Origin: a virus | DNA length: 28,057 nt | IMG/VR virus record: IMGVR_UViG_3300043654_000028 | Location: 1 to 28,057 of that record | Direction: 5' to 3' (one strand) | Part shown: piece by piece, positions 21,431-27,945 of the stretch | Layout: each line of letters starts with the position of its first letter | Position numbering within the stretch: position 1 is the stretch's first letter | The notes under the pieces: generated by a model | Seen by the model: only the letters and a program-made list of their open reading frames with translations | Database searches by the model: none | Told to the model about the DNA's origin: nothing | Program-made: the position numbers and the translations under genes

Positions 21431-22171
21431 ATGCCACGCGACCGCTATAACCCTGTTTCGCTCGGCTTCTTGCAACAGTTGTCGATTGCCGATCTCGATC
21501 ACATGCAAGAGACGGCGGCGGCCACGTCGCGGCCGGCGGCGGGTAGCAATGGCGTTGCGTGCAAGATCAATAGTGGGGGATTGACGGTTGCGCTCACTGC
21601 GCCGCGCAAATTCATGGCCAAGATTACGGCTTATGATTTCAGCCAAACGCCGGCGATGTACGCTTTCAGCGAGGTCGCTTCGCAGAACGACGGGACATAC
21701 AAGACGTTTGTTGACGGCGTTACCACAACGATCCTGCAAGCAGGACAAAAACAACCGTGGGGAGCCTACGAAGACAACGGCGGGTTCGCCCAGGTGGGCA
21801 CCATCGTCCGCATGCGCAACGAAGCGGGTGAAGTGTTCCGGTTTTCTTACTCGCCGCCGGACCTTTTCGTTTCCCCTAATAATCTAACGCCCGTAATTCC
21901 AGGTGTTCCCAACCTGTACGATGCCACGCTGTACAACCTGGCGGTAACCGGTGGCTTTCCCGGATTCAAGAGCTTAGGAACGTGCTGGGCTACGTTTTAC
22001 ATGCAAGTGGCGGGCAACGCCGTTCCAACCGTTGGAGATTTTTACCGGGCGAGTTTTTGCACGGGCGCGGAGTACAACGGTTCTTGGCGACCGCAATTCT
22101 TCGCGGATGGGCCGGTGATAATCGGCGGCGGCCAGTGCGTGAGCGGCGGTATCCAACTGAATTCGTGGTGA
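21431..22171 (+). CDS. Tail-associated virion protein, 246 aa
   Basis: The start MPRDRYNPVSLGFLQQLSIA follows 12 nt after the previous stop. It has a short N-terminal helix, then a Gly/Thr/Asn-rich beta protein (GVACKINSGGLTVALTAPRK, GTIVRMRNEAGEVFRFSY, GGGQCVSGGIQLNSW at the end). This composition suits a tail fibre, receptor-binding or tip-associated protein. No enzyme motif or signal peptide is seen. It is probably a structural protein of the tail tip. Confidence 0.5.
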   Translation: MPRDRYNPVSLGFLQQLSIADLDHMQETAAATSRPAAGSNGVACKINSGGLTVALTAPRKFMAKITAYDFSQTPAMYAFSEVASQNDGTYKTFVDGVTTTILQAGQKQPWGAYEDNGGFAQVGTIVRMRNEAGEVFRFSYSPPDLFVSPNNLTPVIPGVPNLYDATLYNLAVTGGFPGFKSLGTCWATFYMQVAGNAVPTVGDFYRASFCTGAEYNGSWRPQFFADGPVIIGGGQCVSGGIQLNSW

Positions 22172-22174
22172 TGT

Positions 22175-22570
22175 ATGCCGGGCTCGATTATCATTCCGGA
22201 TTGTGGCTGCTGCGGCGCACCGATCCCATGCGGTCTGTGTCTCGCCACTCCGGTGGACATCCCGGTAACGATATCTGGAATGGGTTGCGGGCTCGACGGC
22301 ATAACCAACCTTGCAGCCAACACACCTAGCCAAGGCGGCCCCGCGTGCAGGTGGTCAGCTCAATTGGCCGGTTACGGTCTCATATTGCAGATGGGAAGCG
22401 AACTAGGGCAAGTGTTCGTGGAGTTGTTTATCCAACAGGGAGCTAAGCAAATTATTTACTTCCTGAATGCCCCGGGGAATCCGATTGACTGCACGGCCAC
22501 GTACACGCTCGTCTTCGGCAATAGCACGAATTGGACGTGTGGATCACCCGTAACGGTGCAACTGAATTGA
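22175..22570 (+). CDS. Cysteine-rich hypothetical protein, 131 aa
   Basis: ATG 22175 lies 3 nt after the previous stop. The N-terminus DCGCCGAPIPCGLCLATP carries five cysteines within 17 residues, followed by a beta-type domain (LILQMGSELGQVFVELFIQQ, IIYFLNAPG, YTLVFGNSTNWTC). The cysteine cluster resembles those in planctomycete phage tail-region proteins seen by memory, but I cannot name a family. It may coordinate metal or form disulphides in a virion protein. Confidence 0.55.
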   Translation: MPGSIIIPDCGCCGAPIPCGLCLATPVDIPVTISGMGCGLDGITNLAANTPSQGGPACRWSAQLAGYGLILQMGSELGQVFVELFIQQGAKQIIYFLNAPGNPIDCTATYTLVFGNSTNWTCGSPVTVQLN

Positions 22571-22905
22571 ACATCCAGGTGTGCCGATATCGGCTAGAGA
22601 TCGCCGCGACCGATTGTTTGTGCACTTCCACGCATTTTGTTCGTGGACGCGTGCCGCTCTCGTTTTGCGCAATTTGTAAAAAGGCTGACTTACCAAGAGA
22701 CCGCGAAGCAACGGCCGCCCCCGCTCCCACACCGTGTGCCCACCTGGGGCAGCCCACGGGCGTGACACGCGAGTGCCCGACGTGCGCCGGCAATGTCCGT
22801 GTCAAGCTAATGACGTGCGCCGTTCATGGGGCGTGCACACCGATCAAGGCGGTTGCCGGCGTTGCGTGTTGCCAGGGGTGCAGGGATTTCACTTGCGAAT
22901 CCTAG
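22567..22905 (+). CDS. Cysteine-rich multi-zinc-finger-like protein, 112 aa
   Basis: TTG 22567 overlaps the previous stop (TTGA), like the start at 9030. GTG 22579 is an alternative, and TTG 22531 would extend it into the previous gene. Cysteine pairs include C17/C19, C34/C37, C70/C73, C84/C90 and C101/C102/C105/C110 (RECPTCAG, VACCQGCRDFTC). Several zinc ribbons or a disulphide knot are possible. No signal peptide is seen, so zinc is more likely. No function is assigned. Confidence 0.58.
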   Translation: MNIQVCRYRLEIAATDCLCTSTHFVRGRVPLSFCAICKKADLPRDREATAAPAPTPCAHLGQPTGVTRECPTCAGNVRVKLMTCAVHGACTPIKAVAGVACCQGCRDFTCES

Positions 22906-22996
22906 ACTTTCGCCGCAAAATGCCATCGGTTCACGCACCACGTTCGATCGGCTCGACGCACCACACGCAACAGAGCCTATTCGCAGGTAAGCCGGC

Positions 22997-23039
22997 CACG
23001 CCGTCCACGATAACCGCTTTTGCCATACCCTCACGCAAA
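22997..23039 (+). promoter_or_regulatory. 43-nt repeated noncoding element, copy B (candidate promoter)
   Basis: It matches 4771-4813 with the same three conserved blocks and ends 63 nt before ATG 23103, the same distance as copy A to ATG 4877. A CTTG at the same offset downstream is also shared. Its 3' neighbour is a holin-like gene, so it may drive the lysis genes. Confidence 0.65.
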
Positions 23040-23102
23040 AATCCTTCCCCCAGCCCGCGGCAGCACCTTGCGTGCGCGGCCCCCGTCAGCGACAACGAAC
23101 GC

Positions 23103-23345
23103 ATGGACTTCAACGCGCTTGTGCAGTCCGCCGGATTTCCGACCGCGTGCGTGGCCGTCATCGGCTTGGCATTGTGGAAAACGCTGCGGTGGTTGGCTCC
23201 GAGATTCGAAAAAGTTATGGACCGACACATTGCGTTTGTGGATCGCACGGAGACGCTACTAACGAACACGTCAAAGAAAGTTGACGACATTCACGAGGTA
23301 GTTACCGCGTCCGGCTGGCAGACGCACAAGGCAACTGGCGGCTAG
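23103..23345 (+). CDS. Small membrane protein with cytoplasmic helix (holin-like), 80 aa
   Basis: ATG 23103 (MDFNALVQSAGFPTACVAVI) is chosen because the 43-nt element precedes it by exactly the same distance as in copy A. The frame is open further upstream, but that part would be coded in the 43-nt element itself. One membrane helix lies at about residues 10-26 (AGFPTACVAVIGLALW), then a basic step (KTLRWLAPRF) and an amphipathic tail (VDRTETLLTNTSKKVDDIHE). It resembles class III or short holins and the XhlA-type proteins. A holin role is inferred from topology and place. Confidence 0.55.
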   Translation: MDFNALVQSAGFPTACVAVIGLALWKTLRWLAPRFEKVMDRHIAFVDRTETLLTNTSKKVDDIHEVVTASGWQTHKATGG

Positions 23346-23356
23346 CGCCCGCGCTC

Positions 23357-23370
23357 GAAGAAGGAGCTTC
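23357..23370 (+). promoter_or_regulatory. ANGGAN hairpin at the ribosome-binding site of gene 23374
   Basis: A GAAG stem, AAGGAG hexaloop and CTTC stem give 4 perfect pairs. The loop is also the Shine-Dalgarno, with the GGA 8 nt before GTG 23374. This would directly hide or present the ribosome-binding site. Confidence 0.6.
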
Positions 23371-23373
23371 ACC

Positions 23374-23643
23374 GTGGCATTCATGGTTTACCGGCGTGAC
23401 CCGCCGCACTTCCGTTTTCAACCCTTCAATCTTCTCGTCCAGGCTTACACGTGGATTACTCGATCACGGCGGCCACACTGCCCCGAGTGTGGCGTACGCA
23501 TGTCGCGAATCTGGACCGACGTAGGGCTGTGTTGGGGTTGTGATTGCCGGGGACGAACGCGAATCGGACCGCGACCTGCAGAGGCAACCCTATGGGATTT
23601 CACAGCCGACGCCCTACTACCAGCCCCAGTGCGCCCCCGGTAG
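23374..23643 (+). CDS. Zinc-ribbon protein, 89 aa
   Basis: GTG 23374 follows AAGGAG. The product is basic, with PPHFRFQPFNLLVQAYTW, then HCPECGVRMSRIW and GLCWGCDCRGR (cysteines 36, 39, 53, 56, 58), a zinc ribbon. The C-terminal 30 residues are Pro/Ala-rich. It may bind RNA or DNA. No family is recognised. Confidence 0.6.
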   Translation: MAFMVYRRDPPHFRFQPFNLLVQAYTWITRSRRPHCPECGVRMSRIWTDVGLCWGCDCRGRTRIGPRPAEATLWDFTADALLPAPVRPR

Positions 23644-23699
23644 CGGGCACTGAGGCAGGTAACGACAACGGCGAGCCCGTGCGGCTCGAAAGGAAAGTC

Positions 23700-24182
23700 A
23701 TGGCGGACACCAACGAACCTGAACAGCTCCCACCGGGGATGGAATACCTCCAACTGCCCGACGTGAAGCCGGGCACGCAAACGAGCGAATTTTGGGTAGC
23801 GATCGCCACCAAACTTATCATGCTCGCAGTCTCTGCCGGCGTTCTGACGGAGAGTTGGGGCCAAGAATTCAGCAAAGCGATAACCCCCGCTATAACCGGG
23901 GTCTTTGCACTTCTGGCCCTGGCTCACGTCGCACGCGGGTACATCCAGAGCCGGGCGACTGTGAAGGCGGCACACGCGGCGAGCATTAGCGGGCTTATCA
24001 ACCAGGCGGGCGGCGGCACGACGGCGGCGACCATGGCCATGGCGTGCCTCGTGGGACTGCTCGCGTTTGGTTCGCCGGCCCACGCCCAGCCGTACACGTG
24101 GACGCCTGCCCTCGCGCAGTACGCCACACATAGTCAGGACCTGGTCAGGCTCAGATTAACGGCGGGACAATTACACCGGTGA
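23700..24182 (+). CDS. Three-helix membrane protein, 160 aa (holin candidate)
   Basis: ATG 23700 follows AAAGGAAAG (23690-23698), the best site in a longer open frame. Membrane helices lie at about 31-50 (FWVAIATKLIMLAVSAGVL), 61-80 (AITPAITGVFALLALAHV) and 107-127 (TAATMAMACLVGLLAFG), the last followed by a signal-like SPAHA. Residues 1-28 are acidic and cytoplasmic. Such small multi-span proteins next to short membrane proteins are typical of holin/antiholin loci. The assignment is from topology only. Confidence 0.55.
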   Translation: MADTNEPEQLPPGMEYLQLPDVKPGTQTSEFWVAIATKLIMLAVSAGVLTESWGQEFSKAITPAITGVFALLALAHVARGYIQSRATVKAAHAASISGLINQAGGGTTAATMAMACLVGLLAFGSPAHAQPYTWTPALAQYATHSQDLVRLRLTAGQLHR

Positions 24183-24189
24183 AGGAACC

Positions 24190-24516
24190 ATGCTGATCGA
24201 ATCCGCACTGATCCTGGCCCTACAAATAGCCGGCGGCATCCGCGCGGAGATGGATCGCTTCCCGCCGCAAGAATTCTGTCGCCAAATGAAAAATGCGTGT
24301 AAGGACCGATCACGACATCTCCCATTTGGTTCCGACGAATGCTGCGAGCTAAGGCATTACGAGCAGTTTTGGGAAAATATCGAATACGCTCATTGGTGCG
24401 TGCGGAATCGTTCAAAGGCGCAATACGCCCAGGAATACTTGGAGAAAGCTCGCTTAGCCGTGGGCGACGACGCCTACTACTACTCGCCCCCAACCCATAC
24501 CTGGGGCAGGGAATGA
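24190..24516 (+). CDS. Hypothetical protein with N-terminal hydrophobic segment, 108 aa
   Basis: ATG 24190 follows GAAGGAACC; a GGT/ACC three-pair stem around GAAGGA (24178-24189) abuts the start. The N-terminus MLIESALILALQIAGGIRAE may be a signal peptide or membrane anchor. The rest is helical with QEFCRQMKNACKD, DECCELRHYEQFW and EYLEKARLA. Charged and Cys-containing; it could be a periplasmic coiled protein. Not recognised. Confidence 0.55.
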   Translation: MLIESALILALQIAGGIRAEMDRFPPQEFCRQMKNACKDRSRHLPFGSDECCELRHYEQFWENIEYAHWCVRNRSKAQYAQEYLEKARLAVGDDAYYYSPPTHTWGRE

Positions 24517-24689
24517 CGGCTGACGATTGGCGGGAAGCCTACGAAGAGCGGGCGGCCATCATGGAATTCGATGGCAAGATGACTCGGGCGGAAGCGGAGA
24601 AGGCCGCAATGGCTGACATTCAACGCCAAATGCGGGAGAGTCGATGGACTGGCTCATTGATTACGCCCCGGTCTACTTCTGGCCAGTGA
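24513..24689 (+). CDS. Small helical protein, 58 aa
   Basis: ATG 24513 overlaps the previous stop (ATGA). The product is MTADDWREAYEERAAIMEFD, then GKMTRAEAEKAAMADIQRQM, which is helical and charged. The AAIMEFDGKMTRAEAE pattern resembles short replication- or plasmid-type helical motifs, but the length is too small to assign. Its last 46 nt overlap the next gene. The gene is plausible because of the coupling. Confidence 0.5.
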   Translation: MTADDWREAYEERAAIMEFDGKMTRAEAEKAAMADIQRQMRESRWTGSLITPRSTSGQ

Positions 24690-24988
24690 TTTACTTTGGC
24701 GCTGGGTGGATGACAGCCAAGATTTTGCGGGAACTGCAATGGAGCTATGAACCGCTGCCGGAAGGGAAAGGATACAACGCGATGATCTGGGTCTCGATAA
24801 TTCTTGGGCTTCTTTCGCTCGTGCTCCAGTGGCTTCTCAATAAGCCGGCTCTGAACCCGGCGCAAAAGAAAGCGCTAGGAGTTCTCCGCAATCGGATGAG
24901 CAAGGTGGAAGCGGCTTGCGAACAGTGCGGAGCGCCGATGCTGCCCGACGATGAGGCGGATGCAGCCGCTGCGGAGATGCACGCGTGA
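24644..24988 (+). CDS. Two-helix membrane protein with C-terminal CXXC, 114 aa
   Basis: ATG 24644 (MDWLIDYAPVYFWPVIYFGA) follows GGGAGAG. The first hydrophobic region is residues 9-28, the second 46-66 (AMIWVSIILGLLSLVLQWLL). The loop between them is basic. The C-terminal part has RNRMSKVEAACEQCGAPMLP (C92, C95) and an acidic/Ala tail. The topology suits a small holin-like or regulatory membrane protein, but no family is recognised. Confidence 0.58.
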   Translation: MDWLIDYAPVYFWPVIYFGAGWMTAKILRELQWSYEPLPEGKGYNAMIWVSIILGLLSLVLQWLLNKPALNPAQKKALGVLRNRMSKVEAACEQCGAPMLPDDEADAAAAEMHA

Positions 24989-25167
24989 TAAATGACCCCA
25001 CCGAACCCGGCTATTACTGGGCCAATGAGACTGACGAAATGGGCGAGCCGCAGCAGATCGTTGCCGTCATCCGAAACCGGCTGACCGATGGGTTGTACGT
25101 CCAGAAGATCGGTTTCGAGACGACATTTTCGGTAATGGATTTCACGAACTGGAGAAAGGCCCTGTGA
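24985..25167 (+). CDS. Small hypothetical protein, 60 aa
   Basis: GTG 24985 overlaps the previous stop in GTGA. The product MINDPTEPGYYWANETDEMG continues into QQIVAVIRNRLTDGLYVQKI and ends FTNWRKAL. The EPGYYWA start and beta-rich make-up resemble the short DUF551-like proteins found in phages and plasmids, though this is not certain. It is followed directly by an anchored protein gene. Confidence 0.55.
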   Translation: MINDPTEPGYYWANETDEMGEPQQIVAVIRNRLTDGLYVQKIGFETTFSVMDFTNWRKAL

Positions 25168-25168
25168 G

Positions 25169-25924
25169 ATGCTGAAATCTCCATACGCCGCCATCGTTAT
25201 CCTGCTGGCCGCCATCGGCCCGCTCGGGGCCTGGTTCGCCCGCGGCTACCTCGACGGCAACATGCAGCCCGTTCCCGCTCCGACGCCGCTACCGGAGATT
25301 TCCCTGCCCGGCCAAGTGACGGCGGCAGTCGGACGGCAAAAGCAGATTGATATCACCGGCTCCGTGCCCTGGGTTGAGTGGCGACTGCTCGACAAGCCCA
25401 GCGCGGCCGAAATGCCGATTGACGTTACCCCGATCAACGACGGCAAGAGCGTGATTTTCACGGCTCCGACACCGGGCATCTACTGGCTCCAGGCCAGCGG
25501 AGTTTGCAAGAGCGGCAAGGCACTCTGTCACGCGAATTGCGAGGTCGTTGTTGGCACTGGACCACCTCCGCCTGGGCCGCCCGATCCACCACCGACGCCG
25601 ACTGATCCTTTCTTCACGGCGTTGTCGGCGGCCTGGGCGGCGGACACAGACCCGGCGAAAGAGGCGAATCGGCTGTTGTTAGAGGGGATGTACGCCACAT
25701 TCGAGGTGATCCCTGCCGGCGTGAATACTTACGGGGACCTGTTCGCCAAGATGCTTGCGGATGAGAAGGCCGCGCTGCCGGCGGGCGCTCTCCCAGCAGA
25801 AAGAAAAGCCATTGGCGCTTACTTAAACGCCAACTTGCCCACAGCGCCGGGAACGACGGTTGATAAGGCACTGACGGCGAAAGTGTTCGGGCAGGTGGCG
25901 AACTATCTGGGGGAGTTGAAGTGA
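25169..25924 (+). CDS. Membrane-anchored Ig-like/Pro-rich protein, 251 aa
   Basis: ATG 25169 follows GGAGAAAGG (25151-25159). Residues 6-25 (YAAIVILLAAIGPLGAWF) form a signal anchor. Residues about 45-128 are an Ig-like beta domain (QKQIDITGSVPWVEWRLLD, then PGIYWLQASGVCKSGK), a Pro-rich linker follows at 131-146 (PPPPGPPDPPPTPT), and a helical C-terminal domain runs to the end. Such Ig-like plus Pro-rich secreted proteins are frequent in planctomycetes. It could be a host-like cargo gene of the phage. Confidence 0.62.
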   Translation: MLKSPYAAIVILLAAIGPLGAWFARGYLDGNMQPVPAPTPLPEISLPGQVTAAVGRQKQIDITGSVPWVEWRLLDKPSAAEMPIDVTPINDGKSVIFTAPTPGIYWLQASGVCKSGKALCHANCEVVVGTGPPPPGPPDPPPTPTDPFFTALSAAWAADTDPAKEANRLLLEGMYATFEVIPAGVNTYGDLFAKMLADEKAALPAGALPAERKAIGAYLNANLPTAPGTTVDKALTAKVFGQVANYLGELK

Positions 25925-26211
25925 AGGTTAAGCAGGTTGCGGATGGCTTCAATGTGAAGTGCCACGAGCACGGCGAGCACTTTATCCCTACGCCCCGATG
26001 GAGCTACAACGGCAATGCTGATGCTCCGACCTTCTCGCCATCCGTGAGAGTGTCGTGGACATGGGTACCTATTGAGGACACCGAACCCGGACACCAAACA
26101 GGGTCTCACTGCTGTCACTTCAACGTGACTGACGGCAAGATAATTTACCACGGCGATTGCACGCATAAGTACGCCGGCCAGACCTTGGATTTGTTGGATT
26201 ACGAAGCATGA
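25921..26211 (+). CDS. DUF6527-like protein, 96 aa
   Basis: GTG 25921 overlaps the previous stop in GTGA. The typical features are WSYNGNADAPTFSPSVRV, then SHCCHFNVTDGKIIYHGDCT and HKYAGQTLDLLDY. The NG-x-x-x-x-PTFSPS, CH-F-x-x-x-DGK-I-x-Y and D-C-T-H motifs fit the DUF6527 family, whose function is unknown and which is common in phages. His and Cys clusters may hold a metal. The family call is from memory of its pattern. Confidence 0.7.
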   Translation: MKVKQVADGFNVKCHEHGEHFIPTPRWSYNGNADAPTFSPSVRVSWTWVPIEDTEPGHQTGSHCCHFNVTDGKIIYHGDCTHKYAGQTLDLLDYEA

Positions 26212-26309
26212 AGCCGTTCCTGATCGCAGCCGGTGTGATGCTGGTCCTATTTCTCGGGGCGATTCTGTACTTCGTGCTGATCTTTGCGATCAACGGGGGT
26301 GATGGGTAA
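26208..26309 (+). CDS. Single-helix membrane peptide, 33 aa
   Basis: ATG 26208 overlaps the previous stop (ATGA) and the frame ends directly before the next ATG (26310). The product MKPFLIAAGVMLVLFLGAIL, then YFVLIFAINGGDG, is one transmembrane helix with a short N-terminal basic end. Such a peptide can be a small holin, toxin or membrane regulator. The overlapping start and stop support translation. Confidence 0.55.
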   Translation: MKPFLIAAGVMLVLFLGAILYFVLIFAINGGDG

Positions 26310-27164
26310 ATGGCGACTTCTCTTCCGGTCTTTCAGCCCCGCGCTCGCGGCCGTATCGAGCCGGCAAACATTGATCATCTGCGGGAATTGTCGCAAGCCC
26401 AGCATGGGAACATCTTGCGCAGTCTACGGGACGATGTTCCCGTGCCAGCGGCTTACGACTGTCGAACACAGACGCCGGCTTTCGTTCCCGAACTCGAGTC
26501 GACGGACGACGATCAAGCTCAGTGCGGTTCCTGCTGGTGTTTCAGCGGAACCGAAGTTGTCGAAGCTGCCCTGATAAAAGCTGGCATCCTTCAGATCGGC
26601 CAGCGGTTGAGCAAGGAATACACACTCGATTGCGGCAAAAACGGCGGTTGCAATGGCGACGACAACACAACGGTCCTTGATTGGGCTAAGGCGACCGGGT
26701 TACCCCTGTCTGCGGACTATGGTCCTTACACGGCAGGCGGCGGCAGAACTGGACGCTGCAAGTTCACCGCCGGGATGAAGCTTTACAAGATCGACTCGTG
26801 GGGCTTCGCTGATTCCAACGGCGGGCAGGGCGTGACCTCGACCGATGACATTAAGCGTGCCATCTTGGCTTACGGCATGGTGGGCAGCGCTGTCGCTGCC
26901 GGCCCCGATTGGGATGGGCTCGGACCGACCGACGTTATCAGTGGCCGTTCGCGCAGCATCGACCACGACGTCGCCCTAGTCGGCTGGGACGACTCCAAGG
27001 GCGCGTGGATCATGAAGAATTCTTGGGGGCCGACCTGGATGAACGGCGGCTATGCGTGGATCAAGTACGGGGCCGATTCGATTGGCACCGAAACCGTTTT
27101 CGCCGTCGTCAAAGGCCCGACGCCGCCCCCGTTTCCACAAGTTCTTGACTGGGCGCAACTGTGA
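26310..27164 (+). CDS. Papain-family (C1A) cysteine peptidase, 284 aa
   Basis: ATG 26310 follows the TAA of the previous gene without a gap. The active-site motif QCGSCWCFS gives catalytic Cys75 with the oxyanion Gln71. [15 protein letters not shown] provides His219, and [17 protein letters not shown] provides Asn237. An ERFNIN-type propeptide is not visible, and the N-terminal 60 residues are short ([20 protein letters not shown]). Cysteines 108, 114 and 150 could form disulphides. No signal peptide is seen. C1A peptidases are unusual in tailed phages. It could be a host-like moron or have a role in lysis, as no classical endolysin is visible here. Confidence 0.85.
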   Translation: MATSLPVFQPRARGRIEPANIDHLRELSQAQHGNILRSLRDDVPVPAAYDCRTQTPAFVPELESTDDDQAQCGSCWCFSGTEVVEAALIKAGILQIGQRLSKEYTLDCGKNGGCNGDDNTTVLDWAKATGLPLSADYGPYTAGGGRTGRCKFTAGMKLYKIDSWGFADSNGGQGVTSTDDIKRAILAYGMVGSAVAAGPDWDGLGPTDVISGRSRSIDHDVALVGWDDSKGAWIMKNSWGPTWMNGGYAWIKYGADSIGTETVFAVVKGPTPPPFPQVLDWAQL

Positions 27165-27196
27165 AATGTGATTGCCCGTACCACAAAGGAGTTCCT

Positions 27197-27493
27197 GTGA
27201 CATCGCTACCCGTAAACGTCGAAAAAGCCGTGCAGTCAACGAGCGTTCTGACTATCTGGGATTGGATCGTTTCCACACTCGGCAGCAGCAGCAATCCGAT
27301 TGCTCAATGGCTTCTGTCCGGTCTGGAGGCGTTACTGGCCCAGCTCGCCCCGAATGCTCTGGCCGATGCCAAACTCGCCGCCCCGTCTGGCTTGCTGGCC
27401 TGGATTCAGACGCTCATCGCCGAGGCCCCGCAGATTGCGGCCATCGTGCAGACGGTGATTGCCGAGATCGAGAAGTTTTTGCCGAAATCGTAA
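27197..27493 (+). CDS. Hypothetical helical protein, 98 aa
   Basis: GTG 27197 (VTSLPVNVEKAVQSTSVLTI) follows AAAGGAG (27185-27191) by 5 nt. The frame also opens at GTG 27161, but that site overlaps the peptidase end without a good ribosome-binding site. The protein is hydrophobic-helical (WDWIVSTLGSSSNPIAQWLL, GLEALLAQLAPNALADAK, PQIAAIVQTVIAEIEKFL), perhaps amphipathic and membrane-associated. No family is recognised. Confidence 0.58.
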   Translation: MTSLPVNVEKAVQSTSVLTIWDWIVSTLGSSSNPIAQWLLSGLEALLAQLAPNALADAKLAAPSGLLAWIQTLIAEAPQIAAIVQTVIAEIEKFLPKS

Positions 27494-27520
27494 CGGAGGC
27501 ACTCCCTGCATCCCCCTTGG

Positions 27521-27546
27521 GGGCGCGGCCTATGTGGGCCGCGCCC
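27521..27546 (+). terminator. Strong GC hairpin, possible terminator without T-run
   Basis: GGGCGCGGCC (27521-27530) pairs perfectly with GGCCGCGCCC (27537-27546) around TATGTG. No poly-T follows, so it may be an imperfect terminator or an RNA-stability stem. Confidence 0.55.
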
Positions 27547-27570
27547 TCCCCTAACCACGAAGGAGTTCAA

Positions 27571-27945
27571 ATGCGAACCCTCTTGATAGCCCTGCTAGTC
27601 GTCAGTCAAGCCGACGCCTGTCCCCCGAAACACGGCCATGCACGGGCCGTGTATGCCTGGGCACGTGCCCGGCCTGTTACTGTCGGTCGGGTCGCCCCGG
27701 CTCCCGTAGCCAAGCCTTTCGTCAGCGTGGCCCCGGCAGTTGGCCAGGCCGCCAAGACATGCCCCTGCTCCCCGGCCTGTACCTGCGGGTGTAACGACGG
27801 CAAGGCGTGCTCGTGCGGCGGCCCGATGGCCTCGACCGTGGATACCAGTTTGCCAACCGTCGTGAGCCGGCAGCAGGTGTGCAGCGGCGGACGCTGCCGG
27901 ATTGAAACGACCTGGTCGGACGGGACGGTTACGTATGGTCGATAG
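27571..27945 (+). CDS. Exported cysteine-rich protein, 124 aa
   Basis: ATG 27571 follows AAGGAG (27560-27565), the same leader type as the gene at 27197. Residues 1-16 (MRTLLIALLVVSQADA) are a Sec signal peptide, with ADA as cleavage motif. The mature part has an Arg/Ala/Pro-rich region and a cysteine cluster (TCPCSPACTCGCNDGKACSC; cysteines 64-82) plus C104 and C109. It likely has disulphides or binds metal outside the cell. Not recognised. Its short length and late position suggest a cargo gene. Confidence 0.65.
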   Translation: MRTLLIALLVVSQADACPPKHGHARAVYAWARARPVTVGRVAPAPVAKPFVSVAPAVGQAAKTCPCSPACTCGCNDGKACSCGGPMASTVDTSLPTVVSRQQVCSGGRCRIETTWSDGTVTYGR

